Assembly (NCBI GenBank): GCA_014529385.2
Contig: CM043970.1
Coordinates: 61,447,523 to 61,511,522, forward strand
Length of the DNA: 64,000 bases
DNA from: Adiantum capillus-veneris
Taxonomy: Eukaryota > Streptophyta > Polypodiopsida > Polypodiales > Pteridaceae
Reading direction: 5' to 3'
Positions 1-11,640 of the stretch are shown here, piece after piece (position 1 is the first letter of the stretch; every line of letters starts with the position of its first letter). Under the pieces are notes generated by a model that saw only the letters and a program-made list of their open reading frames with translations, did not search any database and was not told the DNA's origin. The position numbers and the translations under genes are program-made.

Positions 1-1230
1 GGTGTGTTATTTATGCTATGTACATTGACTCACCATTAACATATTTTTTCTTACCATTTTGCATACTCTTTATTCCATATAAAAATAATTTCATGCAAGA
101 TTCTCTTATTTTTAGTGTAACTCCATCCCAACAAAAATCCAAAAAAAAACTAGTTTTATTTATGTGTTTATTTTTTCACTATTGTGATTTTTCCTTCCTA
201 CATCTATTCTCTTTTACTCTCATAAATTAGAACACCAAAAATATTCATCTTTTTATGGTAGACTTATAATGAGAGAGATTTATTTTGATCCCTTTATATT
301 TTTTCCACATATATTATTTATATTTGACATGTACATATTTTTTTAGACCCCTAAATATTTGATTTTCTTAGTTGTACTATTCACTTATATCATGATCTCA
401 ACAATATCTTCAATTATAGACCTACCAAATAAGGTCAAGGGTATGTGGCATGCATGCATGCACCATGGGGAGCTCACTCTTGGAGGTATTCAAAAGAATC
501 ATCCAAAGAAGGACCTCACAAGGACCTTGTGCAGTGGAAAAAACAGTCGGTTTTGCTGAATTTTTAAAGTTCACATGCTCCCCGAATTTGGAAAGGTGAT
601 ACAAACAAAAGTTGTAGCTCGTGAGCTGAACTTTCACCTCAAATTGTTTCATATTTTTTTGAGCTACGAGCTGTGAGCTATGATTTTATTGGTGGACCCC
701 AGTTTGCCCATGCTATGCAGCCACACTCCCTCTTCCACTTTATCATTTTCCTCTTTCACACACACTCCTCCCTCTCCTTCCCACTCCCAAACCTGCAACT
801 CCCATGTCCTAATTCACCCTCTTCACCATTGCCACATCTCTCACACCTCCATAGCCTTCATCCTCCATTTCTACACCCTATGTGTCCCCCTTTCTCTCTA
901 CATAAATGTCCATATTACCATACTCTCTTAAGCTTTGTAAAGAACTTCAAAAATCAGCAAAAATCCAAGGATAACCTCTGGAAATGAAGGCTTTTATCAT
1001 GAATTTTCCAAGGTTTGAAGATAACATAGCTTCATCGACACGCGCTACTTCGCCACGCTGACCGCTTCTTCTACCGGTGTTGTAAAGAGGTGAATGTCAA
1101 CTTCTCCAAGCTTCAACCTTGCTTTACAAGCTTATCCCTTCTCTAACTTTTCTCATCATATATCTCACCATTTGGTGAATGATTTTGTAAATATTTTTTT
1201 GTGATAATTACTAACTACTAACCACTAACC
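1..1230. other. AT-rich intergenic DNA, no gene seen
   Basis: No recognisable protein, RNA gene or repeat boundary is visible. The stretch is AT-rich, with a C-rich, CT-biased segment at about 720-900 that gives short Pro/Ser/His-rich open frames. These frames look compositional rather than coding. Confidence 0.5.
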
Positions 1231-2320
1231 TTATTGTAAAATGCACCCTCTACTAGAGTAGGCCCTCCCAAATTATTCACTCAATCCCTCTCTCCTTTCA
1301 TCCTCAATAATTCTCTTCCCTTGAGCCCACGTCCATGTGACTCAAAGGACAAGAGAGACCCACCCTCATTAAAAATAAATAAAAATATGCATAATCTTTT
1401 ATTCCTTCAAATAAACTTGATTAGGCCTAATCCAAATCGGGGCTTCTAAAACCTATAAATAGATCCCTTCTCTCCCTTGTAAAGGATCACATGATCACAC
1501 TACACCACACCATTCTCAACACATAACACACCACTCTTCAAGCCTAGTTGTGTAGAGTGTGTGCATTGTGAGTGCTCTATTCCATCAACACACATAGGTG
1601 CATGGAGAAGCTTGAAGTTAGCTATGCCATCTAGAGGAGTGGAGTGATACTATACTCTTCACCACACTTGTAGCCTACTCTTGTGCATAAATAAGATTTA
1701 TAGTTTTGGGTGCAATTGTATGCTGCAACTACGACTCTTCTCTCCAAATTGACTTAATAAGTGGCTCATCAGGTGGTTGAAGGTATATTGTCCTTGAAGT
1801 TTGTTGTGCCATTTCATGCTTGATGGTTTGAGGGCTTGTTGAATTGTTTGCCTAAAAGGTAAATTGTAAGAGGGTGCTCGGTGAGAGGGCTCCCGTGACC
1901 CTAAGACAATTTGTGTATTGGCAACAACGTCAAGTCTTGTGTTGTCCCTCTATTTCTCATCAAGCTTTGTGTGCATCTAGTCTTTAAGGCTAAGACTGAG
2001 TTGCTCAAGTTGATTTGTGCTCTTTACCTCTCTCTGGCGTGGTGAATGTTTGTGTTTGGTGTGTGTGGCTATCTTGTATTCCCCTCTCTTTGTGCGTTTG
2101 AGTACAAGGAGATATTACATGCGTCCTAGTTCGCATCTACAACTAGGTGGTGCCCCTTTTCTTGTTTGGTTTCTGGCTGTGGGTTGTTGTTGTCTATGAT
2201 TGTGCTTGCCCCAGCCCCAATTGAGCAGCACGGGAGTCTCGAAGGGTGTTTAGAGGCCGTTTTTCTTGTTGCCCGCTCCGGAACGCCTCAACGAGAACAA
2301 GTGTTAAGATATAGACATGT
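1230..2320 (+). other. LTR-like or promoter-like region, family not identified
   Basis: A TATA-like box near 1,450 is followed by a pyrimidine- and CA-rich leader and then a GT-rich stretch (about 1,740-2,200). This is the layout of the U3/R/U5 part of a plant LTR. I could not find a matching second LTR, a primer-binding site or clear TG...CA ends, so it may be an eroded solo LTR or another kind of promoter. Confidence 0.3.
1450..1465 (+). promoter_or_regulatory. TATA-like box
   Basis: The sequence cctataaatagatc is a good match to a plant TATA box. It sits about 30 bp before a CT/CA-rich stretch typical of a plant transcription start. No coding sequence follows it directly, so it is probably an LTR promoter. 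Confidence 0.4.
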
Positions 2321-2435
2321 GCTAAGGTGCTTGAGGTGCTTGATGATTGAGGTGCTTGAGATGCTTGAGGTGCTTAATTATTGAGACGCTTGAGGTGCTT
2401 GACATGCTTGAGATGCTCGGGTTGCACTTGAGGTG
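2321..2435 (+). repeat. Minisatellite of a 9-10 bp unit (gcttgaggt-like)
   Basis: About eleven imperfect head-to-tail copies of a unit close to gcttgaggt or gcttgagat can be read directly. The tract abuts or overlaps the start of the first L1 LTR. Confidence 0.7.
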
Positions 2436-3617
2436 AGAACCCAACCTAAGCTTAAAGGCTTATGAGCCAAGCTTGTGGTGGGAACTGGGCCTATGCATGA
2501 GGGGATTGAGGTGTCAAAAAGTCAAAGATTCAATCCCTACAAGGAGGGGGCGAGCCCTACATGAAGGGGGATGAGAGAGAACACCCACACACTCACATAA
2601 GGCATGCATGTTACAAATAAAGCAAAAGGGACACTTGTCAAGTTCCTCCTCATGTTGCCCTCATGGTGTGCCTGAAGCCTATTGGTTGGCCACCCAAGGG
2701 GTCCAATAATAATTTAGGAGATTTAATTAATTGATTTAGCATTTATCTAGCCCTCTCTCTCAAAAGGGAAAGGGGGACACTTGTCTCAAGACTACCCTGG
2801 CTGCTTGTAATGCCTCCTGCTTGTGATTCGCTAGGCTTGGAGGGGTCCAATGACCTTCAAGCATGAGCTACAAGGGGGGTCGACCCAAGCAATCTAGGGG
2901 GTCTCTTAGGGGGTATACTCACCCACACACACTCACAAACATTCTCATTGTGTGCTATGCAAAGTGCAAGAGCTCCCTCTTCTTCTCCAAGCAAGTAGAG
3001 GTTGAGAGCCTACACCAACACTCTTGGATATGGAGTGCCAATCCAACCAAGAGCCATGATTCAATGCTTAAGCTTGCCATCTCCTTCTTCTTCATTACTA
3101 TGCTATTATGTATGCTGGCAACAAGAGTTATGATAAGTGAGGAACTAATTCTTTCTCCTACGAAATGTTTCTTCTTCCTCTTCCCTGCCCTCATTCCCTG
3201 CTAGCTCTCTCCACCTTCGAAGGTGTTTGAGGTCTTGGGACTGAGGCTTGGGATAGTTAAAGCTTTCTTCAAGTTTATGTTATGTTTGTGATGCATGAAG
3301 CTTTCCATCTTCATTGCATCACCTAGGTCACAAGGAACACAAAGATTGTATTGTAACAAGTCTCTCCTAATGGGAGAAATCATAATGCAAATGCCTATTG
3401 GAGGGGGGACCGACTCCACATAAATCCGGTCCTCAATTTTTGTCATGTTCTCTAAATTCTCTCTCTTGCAAAAGTATTGTTCATGCCAAGTTAACTATTT
3501 GCTATGATTATGTTGCTATCTTCAATTATGTTCACCCGTATGCTCACAAAGTCTTTTCTCAAAAGTACTCTCATTAATTTCCGCTACTCACAAATTAAAT
3601 AGGCCAATTTCATTACA
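2423..3617 (+). repeat. L1-family LTR, copy 1 (5' LTR of deleted chromovirus)
   Basis: It shares ordered blocks with 4,625-6,046: an early block with gggggatgagagaga and CAC repeats, a block with ccaatccaaccaagagcc, the block ttggaggggggaccgactcc, and a 3' block with aatttccgctac before the ending TTACA. A diverged relative lies at 33,266-34,655 and a minus-strand copy at 59,387-59,919. The 5' edge is approximate; the 3' edge is set by the TTACA end that also precedes a PBS in the 59-kb copy. Confidence 0.65.
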
Positions 3618-3689
3618 AGATCCCAAGCCTTTAAAGAAAATAATTGGGTCTGATTAAAGTTTCCCAAGGCTTGATTAAGGCACACAACG

Positions 3690-4099
3690 GGCAAGAATCC
3701 TACCAGACACCAAAAGTACTATGCTAAACTAGCAAAAAGGTACTATAGTCCCTTCCAGATTCTTAGGCCAATCAATGAGATGGCCTATCAACTCAAGTTG
3801 CCCAATCATTGGCTCATACACAATGCTTTCCATGTGAACCTAGTAAAGCGTTACAAAGGAGAGCCACCTCAAGAATCAGCTACTAAAGACCCACCGGAGA
3901 TCGAGGACCAAGAAGAGGTGCTGCAGCCCCAGTCCATTCTCCAACATGACTTGATAAGGTACTAAGAGGCGGTAAGACTATCCGGCGATATCTTATTAAG
4001 TTTAAGAATTATCCTTTTGAAGATGCTAGATGGATGCAAGGCATACAATTAAAGGATAACCTAAACCTTGTCAATGCTTACAATGCTTCCCAAGAGTAA
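3690..4099 (+). pseudogene. Ty3/gypsy integrase C-terminus plus chromodomain (fragment)
   Basis: This encodes the last part of a chromovirus pol. The first segment reads through a GPF-like module (RYYSPFQILRPINEMAYQL) into the signature HNAFHVNLVKRY, known from chromovirus integrases just ahead of the chromodomain. After a linker rich in Pro and Glu, a frame change near 3,961 continues into a chromodomain-like stretch containing RRYLIKFKNYPFEDARW, whose W and aromatic positions match the family. Chromodomains are known to direct integration to modified chromatin. Only about 135 residues remain of a polyprotein normally over 1,000, so it is non-functional. The stop is at 4,097. Confidence 0.85.
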
Positions 4100-4610
4100 G
4101 CAAATGTACAAAATGTTCAAAATGAACAAAGTTTTTTGTCTTATAAGACTCTCTTTTTCTTTATTGTGCACAAAAATGATGTATTATGCATGCTTAGATC
4201 AAGTTTGCAGAGACGACGTCTCCCAAACACCAAGTAGAGCTTGTCACTCTACTATGGAAGATTGATAGGACTAATGTGCAGACATGCTTGCGCCAGCCTC
4301 AGGCTCTCAAGCGCCAAATGGACTAGTCATCCATTGTGGAATGATGTCGTACGGTAACATAGGGATCCTCTACCTGCTAAGAAAAGGACTAATGAATATG
4401 ATTTATCTTCTCTACCCCATAGTTGAGGACGACTATGATTTCAAGAGAGAGGTAATGTCATAATAATCAATATCTAATTCTCTTAAATGATTTTCTCATG
4501 TTAAACTGATCATTTAATATGGGGAAGTGCCAGGGGAGAAAAAGCTAGAATATTGGTTAAGCTAGCAGACCGGCCACAGTAGGGATCCAAAGGAGGGAAA
4601 ATAGGGAATT

Positions 4611-4621
4611 AAAGGGGGGGG
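4611..4621 (+). promoter_or_regulatory. Polypurine tract of the L1 chromovirus
   Basis: The run aaagggggggg lies a few bases before the predicted start of the downstream L1 LTR, which is the expected place for the plus-strand priming site. A second purine run (aaaggagggaaaa) occurs about 20 bp upstream. Confidence 0.55.
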
Positions 4622-4624
4622 CAT

Positions 4625-6046
4625 CTGCAAAAGAGCCATGTGCAATAATGGGCTTAAAAGACCCTAAGGTTCAGCCCATTAAGACTTCCAAAATGCTAAG
4701 GTTCCAAAATTCAAAGGTTGTGTCCAAAGGTCAACCATGGGGAGAATTGGATGCTTTGTGTGTGTCCCCAAAAGTCTTGATCAATCCCTACATAGGAGGG
4801 GGAGAGCCTTGGGAGTAGGGGATGAGAGAGAAACTCACACACACACACAAGCTCCCTTTACACAAAGGAAATCAGGGACACATGTTAGCTCCCTAGCCTA
4901 GATGCCCACAAGGTGTACCCAATTCCTATTGGATGGCCTTGGAGGTGGACCAATAAGAATTAAGCTAGAGTAAATCTAGTTTAATTAATTTAAAAACACT
5001 TAATAAAAGAACCAATGAGAATTAAGCTCTCTAGAAGACTATTGGACAGTCTCCCAAGGGGTCCAATAAGCATTCAGCAGCCCAATGGCTTGCCTGATTC
5101 CTATTCGCCAGGAAGCAAAGGGGTCCAATGAGAGTTTAGTTGCATTCATTAATTGCATAATGCTCTCACAAAAGGGGAAAGGGGGACACATGTCAAAAGG
5201 CTATCACTTATGCTGCTTAATTGTCATTGGCTAGGCCTAGGGAGGTCCAATGAGAGGGTAGCATGAGCAAATAGCAAGAGGGATCGACCAAGAGAGAGAG
5301 GGGGCTGATTTTTGCAAGGCATTATCACACACACACTCACACAATCTCATGTGTGAATTAAAGAAGGAGTCTCTCTCCTTCTCAAGCTTTAATGGAAAGC
5401 TTATCACCTACTCCAAGCTTGTGAGAAGGGAGGCCTACACCAACAACTCTTGGCTTTGTGATGCAAATCCAACCAAGAGCCAAGCTTCAATGCATGCTCA
5501 TCTCCTCTACCATGCTAATTACTAAGCTAAGCTATACTAATATGAGTGATTATGTGAGGAGATGTACATCTTTCTCGTAACAATACTCCTACTTTCTCTC
5601 AATCTACTCTCATACCCTGCTAGCTCTCACCATCTTCGAAGGTGTGTGAGGTCTTGGGTCTGAGACCGGAGATAATTGATGTTGTGTTCGATAAGTGTTT
5701 TGCTTGGTGCATGAAGCTTTCATCTTCATTGCACTAGCTAGTCTTGAAGGAACACAAAGAATTGTATTGTACAATGTCTCTCTCTTGATGGGAGAAACCA
5801 TAATACAAAGCCTTTTGGAGGGGGGACCAGCTCCATGAAAATCCGGTCCTCAACTGTTGTCAATAGCTTAATTTCTCTCTTTTTTGAAAGTATTGTTCAT
5901 GCTATCTAACTAGGTGTTATGCTTTTTGTTGCTCTCTCCACCCAAGCACTCTTGTAATTCTCATTAGGAATCTTTTCTAATGAAATGCCCACTATGTTCA
6001 TGCTAATTTCCGCTACACACAAGTTTTTAGGCCATTAAATGTTACA
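4625..6046 (+). repeat. L1-family LTR, copy 2 (3' LTR of deleted chromovirus)
   Basis: It is collinear with copy 1 and follows a polypurine tract. It ends at gttaca, matching the end of copy 1. A short open frame on the opposite strand (around 5,610-5,801) recurs in all close L1 copies and is only repeat DNA. The copy is about 200 bp longer than copy 1 because of extra short duplications at 4,860-5,170. Confidence 0.65.
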
Positions 6047-6054
6047 AAAGGAGT

Positions 6055-6560
6055 GGTAATTGAAGAAATTCCAGATAATCCTGAAAAACCAGTCCACTAC
6101 TGACAGCAACAAATGGGCTCAACAAACAGAGGTCTGGAAGGCCAAGGGTAAAGAGAAGGTGGTAGATGAATGGCAGGAGCAGAGAGAACTAGCAGCTAAA
6201 ATCACGGAGGATTTAGCCAAGAAACTGTCAAAGTAGGCAGAAAGTTCTGAAGCCCGAGTCATTCAGAAGATACTAGCCCAATCTACTGAGAAAGATCAGT
6301 CGATACCTGGCATACCTGAGACCATGCTGGCTATGGTACAAGGAATGATTGGTGAACTGGGAGTTGATAGAAGAACTGGAAGCACTGCAAGGGAGGAATG
6401 GCAGTGTGAAGATACGACCAATTCTTCGAGCTTTGAAAACCAGCCTGATCAAGAGAAAGAAGAAATCCATGTTAAGATCTGTGATAGGATTCAGAAGATT
6501 ACTGTGGAGCTGGAAGATATCAAAAGAATCTTTCCTGAAGTAGAAAACTTCATCAGACAG
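6055..6560 (+). pseudogene. Gag C-terminal remnant of the Tat-like element
   Basis: Charged, Glu/Lys/Gln-rich sequence of gag type can be read through two frames with in-frame stops, including TAG at about 6,233. It runs into the protease region without a start codon of its own. No zinc knuckle is visible. Membership rests mainly on position just upstream of the protease and on continuity of the frame from about 6,240 onward. Confidence 0.5.
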
Positions 6561-7148
6561 CGTATAAAAGCTGAAGCGGAGGCCAGAACAGTTGATCTGA
6601 TGGCTGGCCGAGATGATAAAGTACCGCTCATTCAGGTGGATTACAAGGTTCGGAAGCAATGGGAACCACTTTTAAGTGTTATCTTGGATGGAGGAGTAGG
6701 AGTCAATATAATGGGAGTCCATCTCCACCAGAGGATGGGCATCACGAATCTAAAGCCAACACCATTTAAAGTGAGAATGGCAGATCACAGAGTAGTACAA
6801 GCTACGGGCATGATTGAAAATATGCAGATAAGAGTAGACAGGGAAAAATTTAAATCCAGCTTCTTAGTTCATGATGTGCAAGGGGCATATGGAATGCTGT
6901 TGGGGGGCCCATAGTTGAGAACAGCACATGTTGTTCATGACTATGCAAATCAAACCTTAACCATAGAAGGGGCCAACGGCAAAATTCAGATCCAGATGAA
7001 CAATACTAGGAACTGGAGAAAAGAGCTGAGGCCGAAGGAATTATGCCAGAAGTACAAGGCAAAGAAGATTGAACGAATGTTGGTAGCTCTGAACATATTT
7101 CCTCTAGCAAAGATTGACTTGAATGCGGTTTTACTGAATAAAGAGTAG
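6561..7148 (+). pseudogene. Retroviral-type aspartic protease of the Tat-like element
   Basis: The active-site loop reads SVILDGGVGVNIMG (DGG at about 6,687-6,695), followed by the flap region and the second conserved block AYGMLLGGP. A TAG at 6,912-6,914 sits where the family has the Trp of a GRPWL-type motif, and the same frame then continues through LRTAHVVHDY to another TAG at 7,146. The protease would cleave the Gag-Pol polyprotein inside the particle. A paralogous active-site fragment is at 52,540-52,740 on the minus strand. DGG suggests the Tat lineage rather than loss of catalysis, but this copy is broken anyway. Confidence 0.75.
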
Positions 7149-7253
7149 GCCGACAGGCAGAAAAAGAAATTCCCAGATCAGTTTACTGAAATCAACACAG
7201 GGGAAAGATCAGTTCAGTTAATTGGGAGGCTGGAGGAATCAACTGAAACTAGC

Positions 7254-8318
7254 ATGGCAGAGGAGCCAGTGCATTCTGGAGATCACACAGTGAATCAGAA
7301 TTCTGATTCAAAACTGAACGGGCCATCTTGGGACTATGATGAGGAATCGACCAAGAGAAAAGGAGGTGGGCCTAATTGGTTGCTTCCAGACGACCAAGAA
7401 GTTGAAGAATGGAACCTAGGCTCGGAGGATAATCCTAGGATGATCAAGGTTAATAAGCATCTCAATCCTATAATGAAGGAAAAGGCACGCAGGATGTTCC
7501 AGAACTACAAAGACGTATTTTCCTGGGAGCACACAGACCTGAAAGAGGTGGATCACAAAGTATGCCAACACAGGATACCGTTGAAGCCAGATGCTCGGCC
7601 AGTACGACTGCAAAGATACCGAATGAGCCCCAACTATGCTAAGAAGATCAAGGAGGAGATTGATAATCTTCTCAAGGCTGGGTTCATCACAGAAGTGGCC
7701 AATAGATTGGTTGTTTCCCATAGTCTTAGTTCCCAAGAAGAATGAGAAATTGAGAGTCTGTGTTGACTATAGGAAACTCAACGCCCAAACTATCAAAGAT
7801 CCATTCCCATTGCCTTTTACTGGCATATTGCTTGATGAGATTGCAGGATACGAAATGAATAGCTTTATGGACGGTTATAGTGGCTATAACCAGTTATAGA
7901 TCGCTCATGAGGATAGAGCGAAGACCACTTTCATCAACTGAGTGGGGGGCTTTCATGTATCTGGTGATGCCTTTCGGCTTGTGCAATGCACCGGTACTTT
8001 TCAGCGGTGTATGATAGAAATGTTTAATGAGTTCCTTCATCAGTTCCTCGCCATCTTTATGGATGATTTTACTGTACATTCAGATGAGGAACAACACTTA
8101 CTATTCCTAGAAATGGTTTTCAAACGCTGTCAGGAGAAGCGGATTTGTCTAAATCCGTTTTCCTAGTCTGGAAGGGACGGCTACTGGGACATGTGGTATC
8201 CCATAATGGAATAGAAATGGCCAACGATAAAATCTAGTGTGTTCAGCAAGGTAAAGCACCCATAAATGCATCTGAGTTAAGCTCTATCCTGGGTTATATT
8301 AACTTCTACAGAAGGTTT
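7254..8318 (+). pseudogene. Reverse transcriptase of the Tat-like element
   Basis: The fingers region begins around 7,400-7,740 (VFSWEHTDLKEVDHKV, then a PLKPDARPVRLQRYRMSP stretch). A frameshift near 7,690 leads to IVLVPKKNEKLRVCVDYRKL and the first catalytic Asp in SFMDGYSGYNQ. A TAG at 7,897 and another frameshift interrupt the palm. The YxDD equivalent is FMDD at about 8,058-8,069, inside LAIFMDDFTVHSDEE. The thumb follows to about 8,318 with a further frame change at 8,166. Known function is copying genomic RNA into cDNA. All key motifs are present but separated by at least three frame changes. Confidence 0.85.
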
Positions 8319-8972
8319 GTGCATAAGTTTGCTTCTCAAGCAATACCATTATATGAGCTCACAAAGACCAGTAAGTTCAATTGGACTGCTGAGTGTGAGG
8401 AAAGCTTTCAAAATTTGAAAAAGGCCATTATCAATAAACCACTCCTCAGGAAACTAAACTGGGATGTTATTTTCCATGTACATGTGGATGCTTCAGGATT
8501 GGCAATGGGGGCGATATTGGCTCAGCCAAATGGAAGGATTGATTATCCTATTTATTTTGCCAGTCACAGATTCAGTCAGGCTGAACAAGGTTATACGACC
8601 ACTGAGTGAGAAGCCCTTAGAATGGTTTTCAGTGCTACAAAGTTCAGGCATTACCTGCTAGGCAAACTATTTCATTTCTATGTGGATCATCAGGCTCTTC
8701 TGTTCTTGATTAATAAAGTCATTATTCAAGGCAGGCTAATACGATGGATGATGTTCCTCATGGAGTTTGAATTCAAAATTTTTCATAAGCCTGGCAAGAA
8801 TCACTATGGAGCTGATTTTCTATCCAGAAGTACAGAGAGTTATTTAGAAGCATCCTTGAGGGACGAACCAGTGGATGCTGATTTATTTCAGCTAGAAGTA
8901 GGAGAATCAGTTGACCCTGGATGGTATGATGTTTATTAGTTTCTTTCTCAAGGTGCTTTCCCAGATGACTGA
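8319..8972 (+). pseudogene. RNase H domain of the Tat-like element
   Basis: The tether region (FNWTAECEESFQNLKKAI) leads into the RNase H core with catalytic Asp in HVDASGLAMGAILAQ, Glu in TTE followed by a TGA at 8,607, then EALRMVFSATKFRHYLLGK and the third Asp in YVDHQALLFLINK. The conserved tail FKIFHKPGKNHYGADFLSR is intact. Stops at 8,937 (TAG) and 8,970 (TGA) fall where Trp is expected. The domain normally degrades the RNA strand during reverse transcription. Confidence 0.85.
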
Positions 8973-8993
8973 AAGCAAAACCAGAAGAAGGAT

Positions 8994-10436
8994 TTGGTCA
9001 TCAAGAGTATGAAGTTTACTATCATCGGAGGTTCACTCTATCGATTAGGTGTTGATGGTATTCTTCGGTGTTGTGTGCCTATGGAAGGGAGAATGCAAGT
9101 CATCTCAGAGGCACATAATGGCGAATCTGGTGGACATTTTTCCAATGAAGTTACCTACAAGAAGATTTTGCAAGCTGGTCTATGGTGGCAAACATTAATT
9201 GCTGATGTTCAAAGTTTTTGTAAAACTTGTGACATATGCCAAAGAATGGGTAAACCTACCGCTGCAGATATGACTCCTTTAACGCCAGTACAACCACTGG
9301 GTGTTTTCATGAAATGGGGCTTAGATTTTATGGGACCTTTTAAGAAGGTTACCCCCAGAAAGAACAAGTACATATTAATGGCTACTTGCTATGTCACTAA
9401 GTGGGTTGAAGCTAAGGCTCTTCCTGACAACACGGCCAGGTCAACTGCAAGGTTTCTATTTGAGAATATTGTCTGTCGATATGGATGTGCGGTAGAGATT
9501 GTGTCAGACCAAGGGACACATTTTATCAATGACACCATGGAGATTCTACTGGATATTCTTTCAGTCAAGCATTGGAAATCTACCTCTTATTATCCCAGAT
9601 GCAATGGATAGGCTGAAAGTAGTAACAAGAAAATTCTCACTAAGGTTGTTCAGAAGAAGCCAGACCAATGGGATTTGAAACTCCAGACTGCTTTATGGGC
9701 GTATAGGACAATTTACAAGGTCACTACTAGGTTGAAACCATTCAGAATGGTGTATGGCACTGAAGTTGTGGTTCCTGTGGAGTTTGTTATCCCAAGTCTG
9801 AGAATGGTTGTGAAGTATGGCTTAGACTTCAACCACAATCTGAAAAAGCACCTGGATGAGCTTATGCAGTTAGATGAACTCATGCAACGGGCTATGCTGG
9901 AACAAGAAATTGTTCAGCAACGAAGGAAGCACTGGCATGATCGCAGAATTAAGATCCGAGAATTTCAGAAAGGGGATGTGGTGCTTCTCTATCAGTCTAG
10001 ACTGGGTCCTAAGAAGCCAAACCTGAAGATTGCCTGGGCAGGACCATTTGAGGTAGACTGGGTCTTCTCCAATGGCACAGTAAGACTAAAAGATTTATCT
10101 GGATTACTGCTGCCAGGAGTGTATAATGGTGCGAAGATCAAGCTCTACTATTCAGAAGCTAGAGAGCTTGAGCCAATTTTCGTATCAGAACTAGTGCCAG
10201 TAGGACCAAGCCAGACTGGTCCCAGGACCAGTACCAGTGTGATCAAGCCAGACAGGAGCCTAACCCAGTATCAGTGGGAACACAGTTTTCAATTTTTAAG
10301 CACCCAACGGTCAGATGGCACGCCAGTAGTAATCATTTCAAGGATGGGTAGAAGTCTTGTCCAATGCATGTCTGCCAAGACAGCAGCGATGCACAAAAGT
10401 CTAGGAACGACAAGTGGTGGAGCTTTTATGGCGTGA
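8994..10436 (+). pseudogene. Integrase of the Tat-like element
   Basis: The N-terminal HHCC zinc module is visible (HNGESGGHF ... FCKTCDICQRMG). The catalytic core shows the first Asp in WGLDFMGPFKK, the second in IVSDQGTHFIND and the Glu region in NGxAESSNKK, where a TAG at 9,609 replaces the expected Gln. The C-terminal domain from 9,675 contains TRLKPFRMVYGTEVVVPVE, the GPF-type module KPNLKIAWAGPFEVDWV and a long tail to 10,436. It would insert the cDNA into host DNA. Almost the whole enzyme is readable in one frame apart from the single stop and a small gap, making it the best-preserved part of the element. Confidence 0.88.
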
Positions 10437-10592
10437 ACGCGTATAATAGTAAGGAGAGTCGGCATTTTTTCTCACAAATCTCCTGCGCGATGATTTCCTC
10501 TCTTTATTCATTTTCCATCACCAAGCTCTGAAGTATCTTCGCTACAGCCGCAGACTTCGTCTTCTGAGGAGACAGTCGACTGTCACCTAGCG

Positions 10593-11640
10593 TTGCCAGC
10601 AACACCTGGGTACGGCTTTGAAGCATCAAGTAAGTCTTCCTCTTCCTCACATGTTTCGTCATCTTCACAGTGTATGGGTAGGAAGAAGCGTTCAGACAAG
10701 ATGCGGGAATCTCTCGATAAAACCCAAGCCATTGTCACTGCTGCAAAGGCAAGCCTCTCCATCATCCCTTACAGCAAGATTCAGCGTTACGTCTTCACTG
10801 ACCAAGCTATGGCTTTGCTACAACTATGGGATCTACGGGTAGTTCTGCAAGCCACAAGAATCGCTTTTGACACGGCCATCATAAAGCAGGTTCTTGACTC
10901 TTTCGATGCTGAAGATGGTAGTGCTATGGTGTATGGTAAAAAGGTGTGCTACACTAGACGACATAGCTTTTGCATTTTGGATGCCAAATGAGCTCAAGGG
11001 CCGTCTGTGGCAACCCCACAGCAAATCAGTATAGTCTTGAAGGAGGATGAGGCTGCCAAACAAAAAAGAAAATCCAGTGGTCAAGGGATTCCAGTGGTCA
11101 GACTGGAAGCCTCTACTACTCACAGGTTTGTAGCTGAAGCGGTCAGTCTTAAAAATAATCCAACATATGTGTCAGAGAAGGTTTTTGCTATGTTGCTAGC
11201 CAAGACATTGGATTCAAAGATTTGTATCAACATTTGTTAGATCCTGTCACACAACGTGCTTCAACAAACTGCCAAGTTGAAATCCCAGAGTGTTTTTTAA
11301 GCTTGGTATGTTTGGCAATTTTTATATTGGGCAACTTCTCGAGATTCTCATGGCCAGGTAAGAATGGCTTGGAGTGAGAAGCCAGTTCCAGAATCAAAAA
11401 ATATTTATTTGTCTTCAGATGAAGAAGCCACGGATAGTTAGACCACTCCGACTGGTCTAAAAAGGAACGCTACCCAAGATGAGTTTGGCAGCTCGAAGAA
11501 ACCGAAGATGACACTGACGAAGAGCAGTGCTTTTCTAAATCAGATAGAGAGTGAAGTCAAAATAGTGACAACTGAAAAGAATCTAGTCAACCAGGCTGAC
11601 AAAGGATGACAACCAACCTGCTCAGACCACTGAAGTCAAC
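10593..11640 (+). pseudogene. Accessory ORF region of the Tat-like element, N-terminal part, unknown function
   Basis: A plus-strand reading frame starts at 10,593 and continues through stops at 10,989 (TGA) and 11,238 (TAG) to about 11,600. It begins with a Ser-rich stretch, then a basic patch (GRKKRSDKMRE) and mixed helical sequence, and has a later basic patch near SSKKPKM that could be a nuclear signal. I recognise no domain. It lies between integrase and the LTR in the same orientation as pol, which is where some plant gypsy lineages carry envelope-like or other accessory ORFs. I see no clear signal peptide or transmembrane segment here. Confidence 0.5.

Larger units (their letters stand above)
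2423..6046 (+). mobile_element. Internally deleted chromovirus (Ty3/gypsy) with L1 LTRs
   Basis: Two diverged long direct repeats (2,423-3,617 and 4,625-6,046) flank about 1 kb that contains only an integrase C-terminus with chromodomain and a polypurine tract. Gag, protease, RT, RNase H and most of integrase are missing, and no primer-binding site follows the first repeat. The simplest reading is an LTR retrotransposon that lost most of its internal domain by deletion. The two LTRs differ by many substitutions and indels, so the insertion is old. The right end abuts the truncated gag of the next element, which suggests insertion into it or a shared breakpoint. Confidence 0.65.

Noticed and set aside
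673-987. Pro/Ser/His-rich open frames near the start
   Set aside because: The region is simply C- and CT-rich, two frames are open at once, and no domain or start context supports coding.
3201-3446. Opposite-strand frame with the phrase NLCVPCDLGDAMKM, recurring near 5,610 and 59,647
   Set aside because: The recurrence follows the L1 LTR copies and the frame is not kept intact between them, so this is conserved repeat DNA and not a conserved protein.
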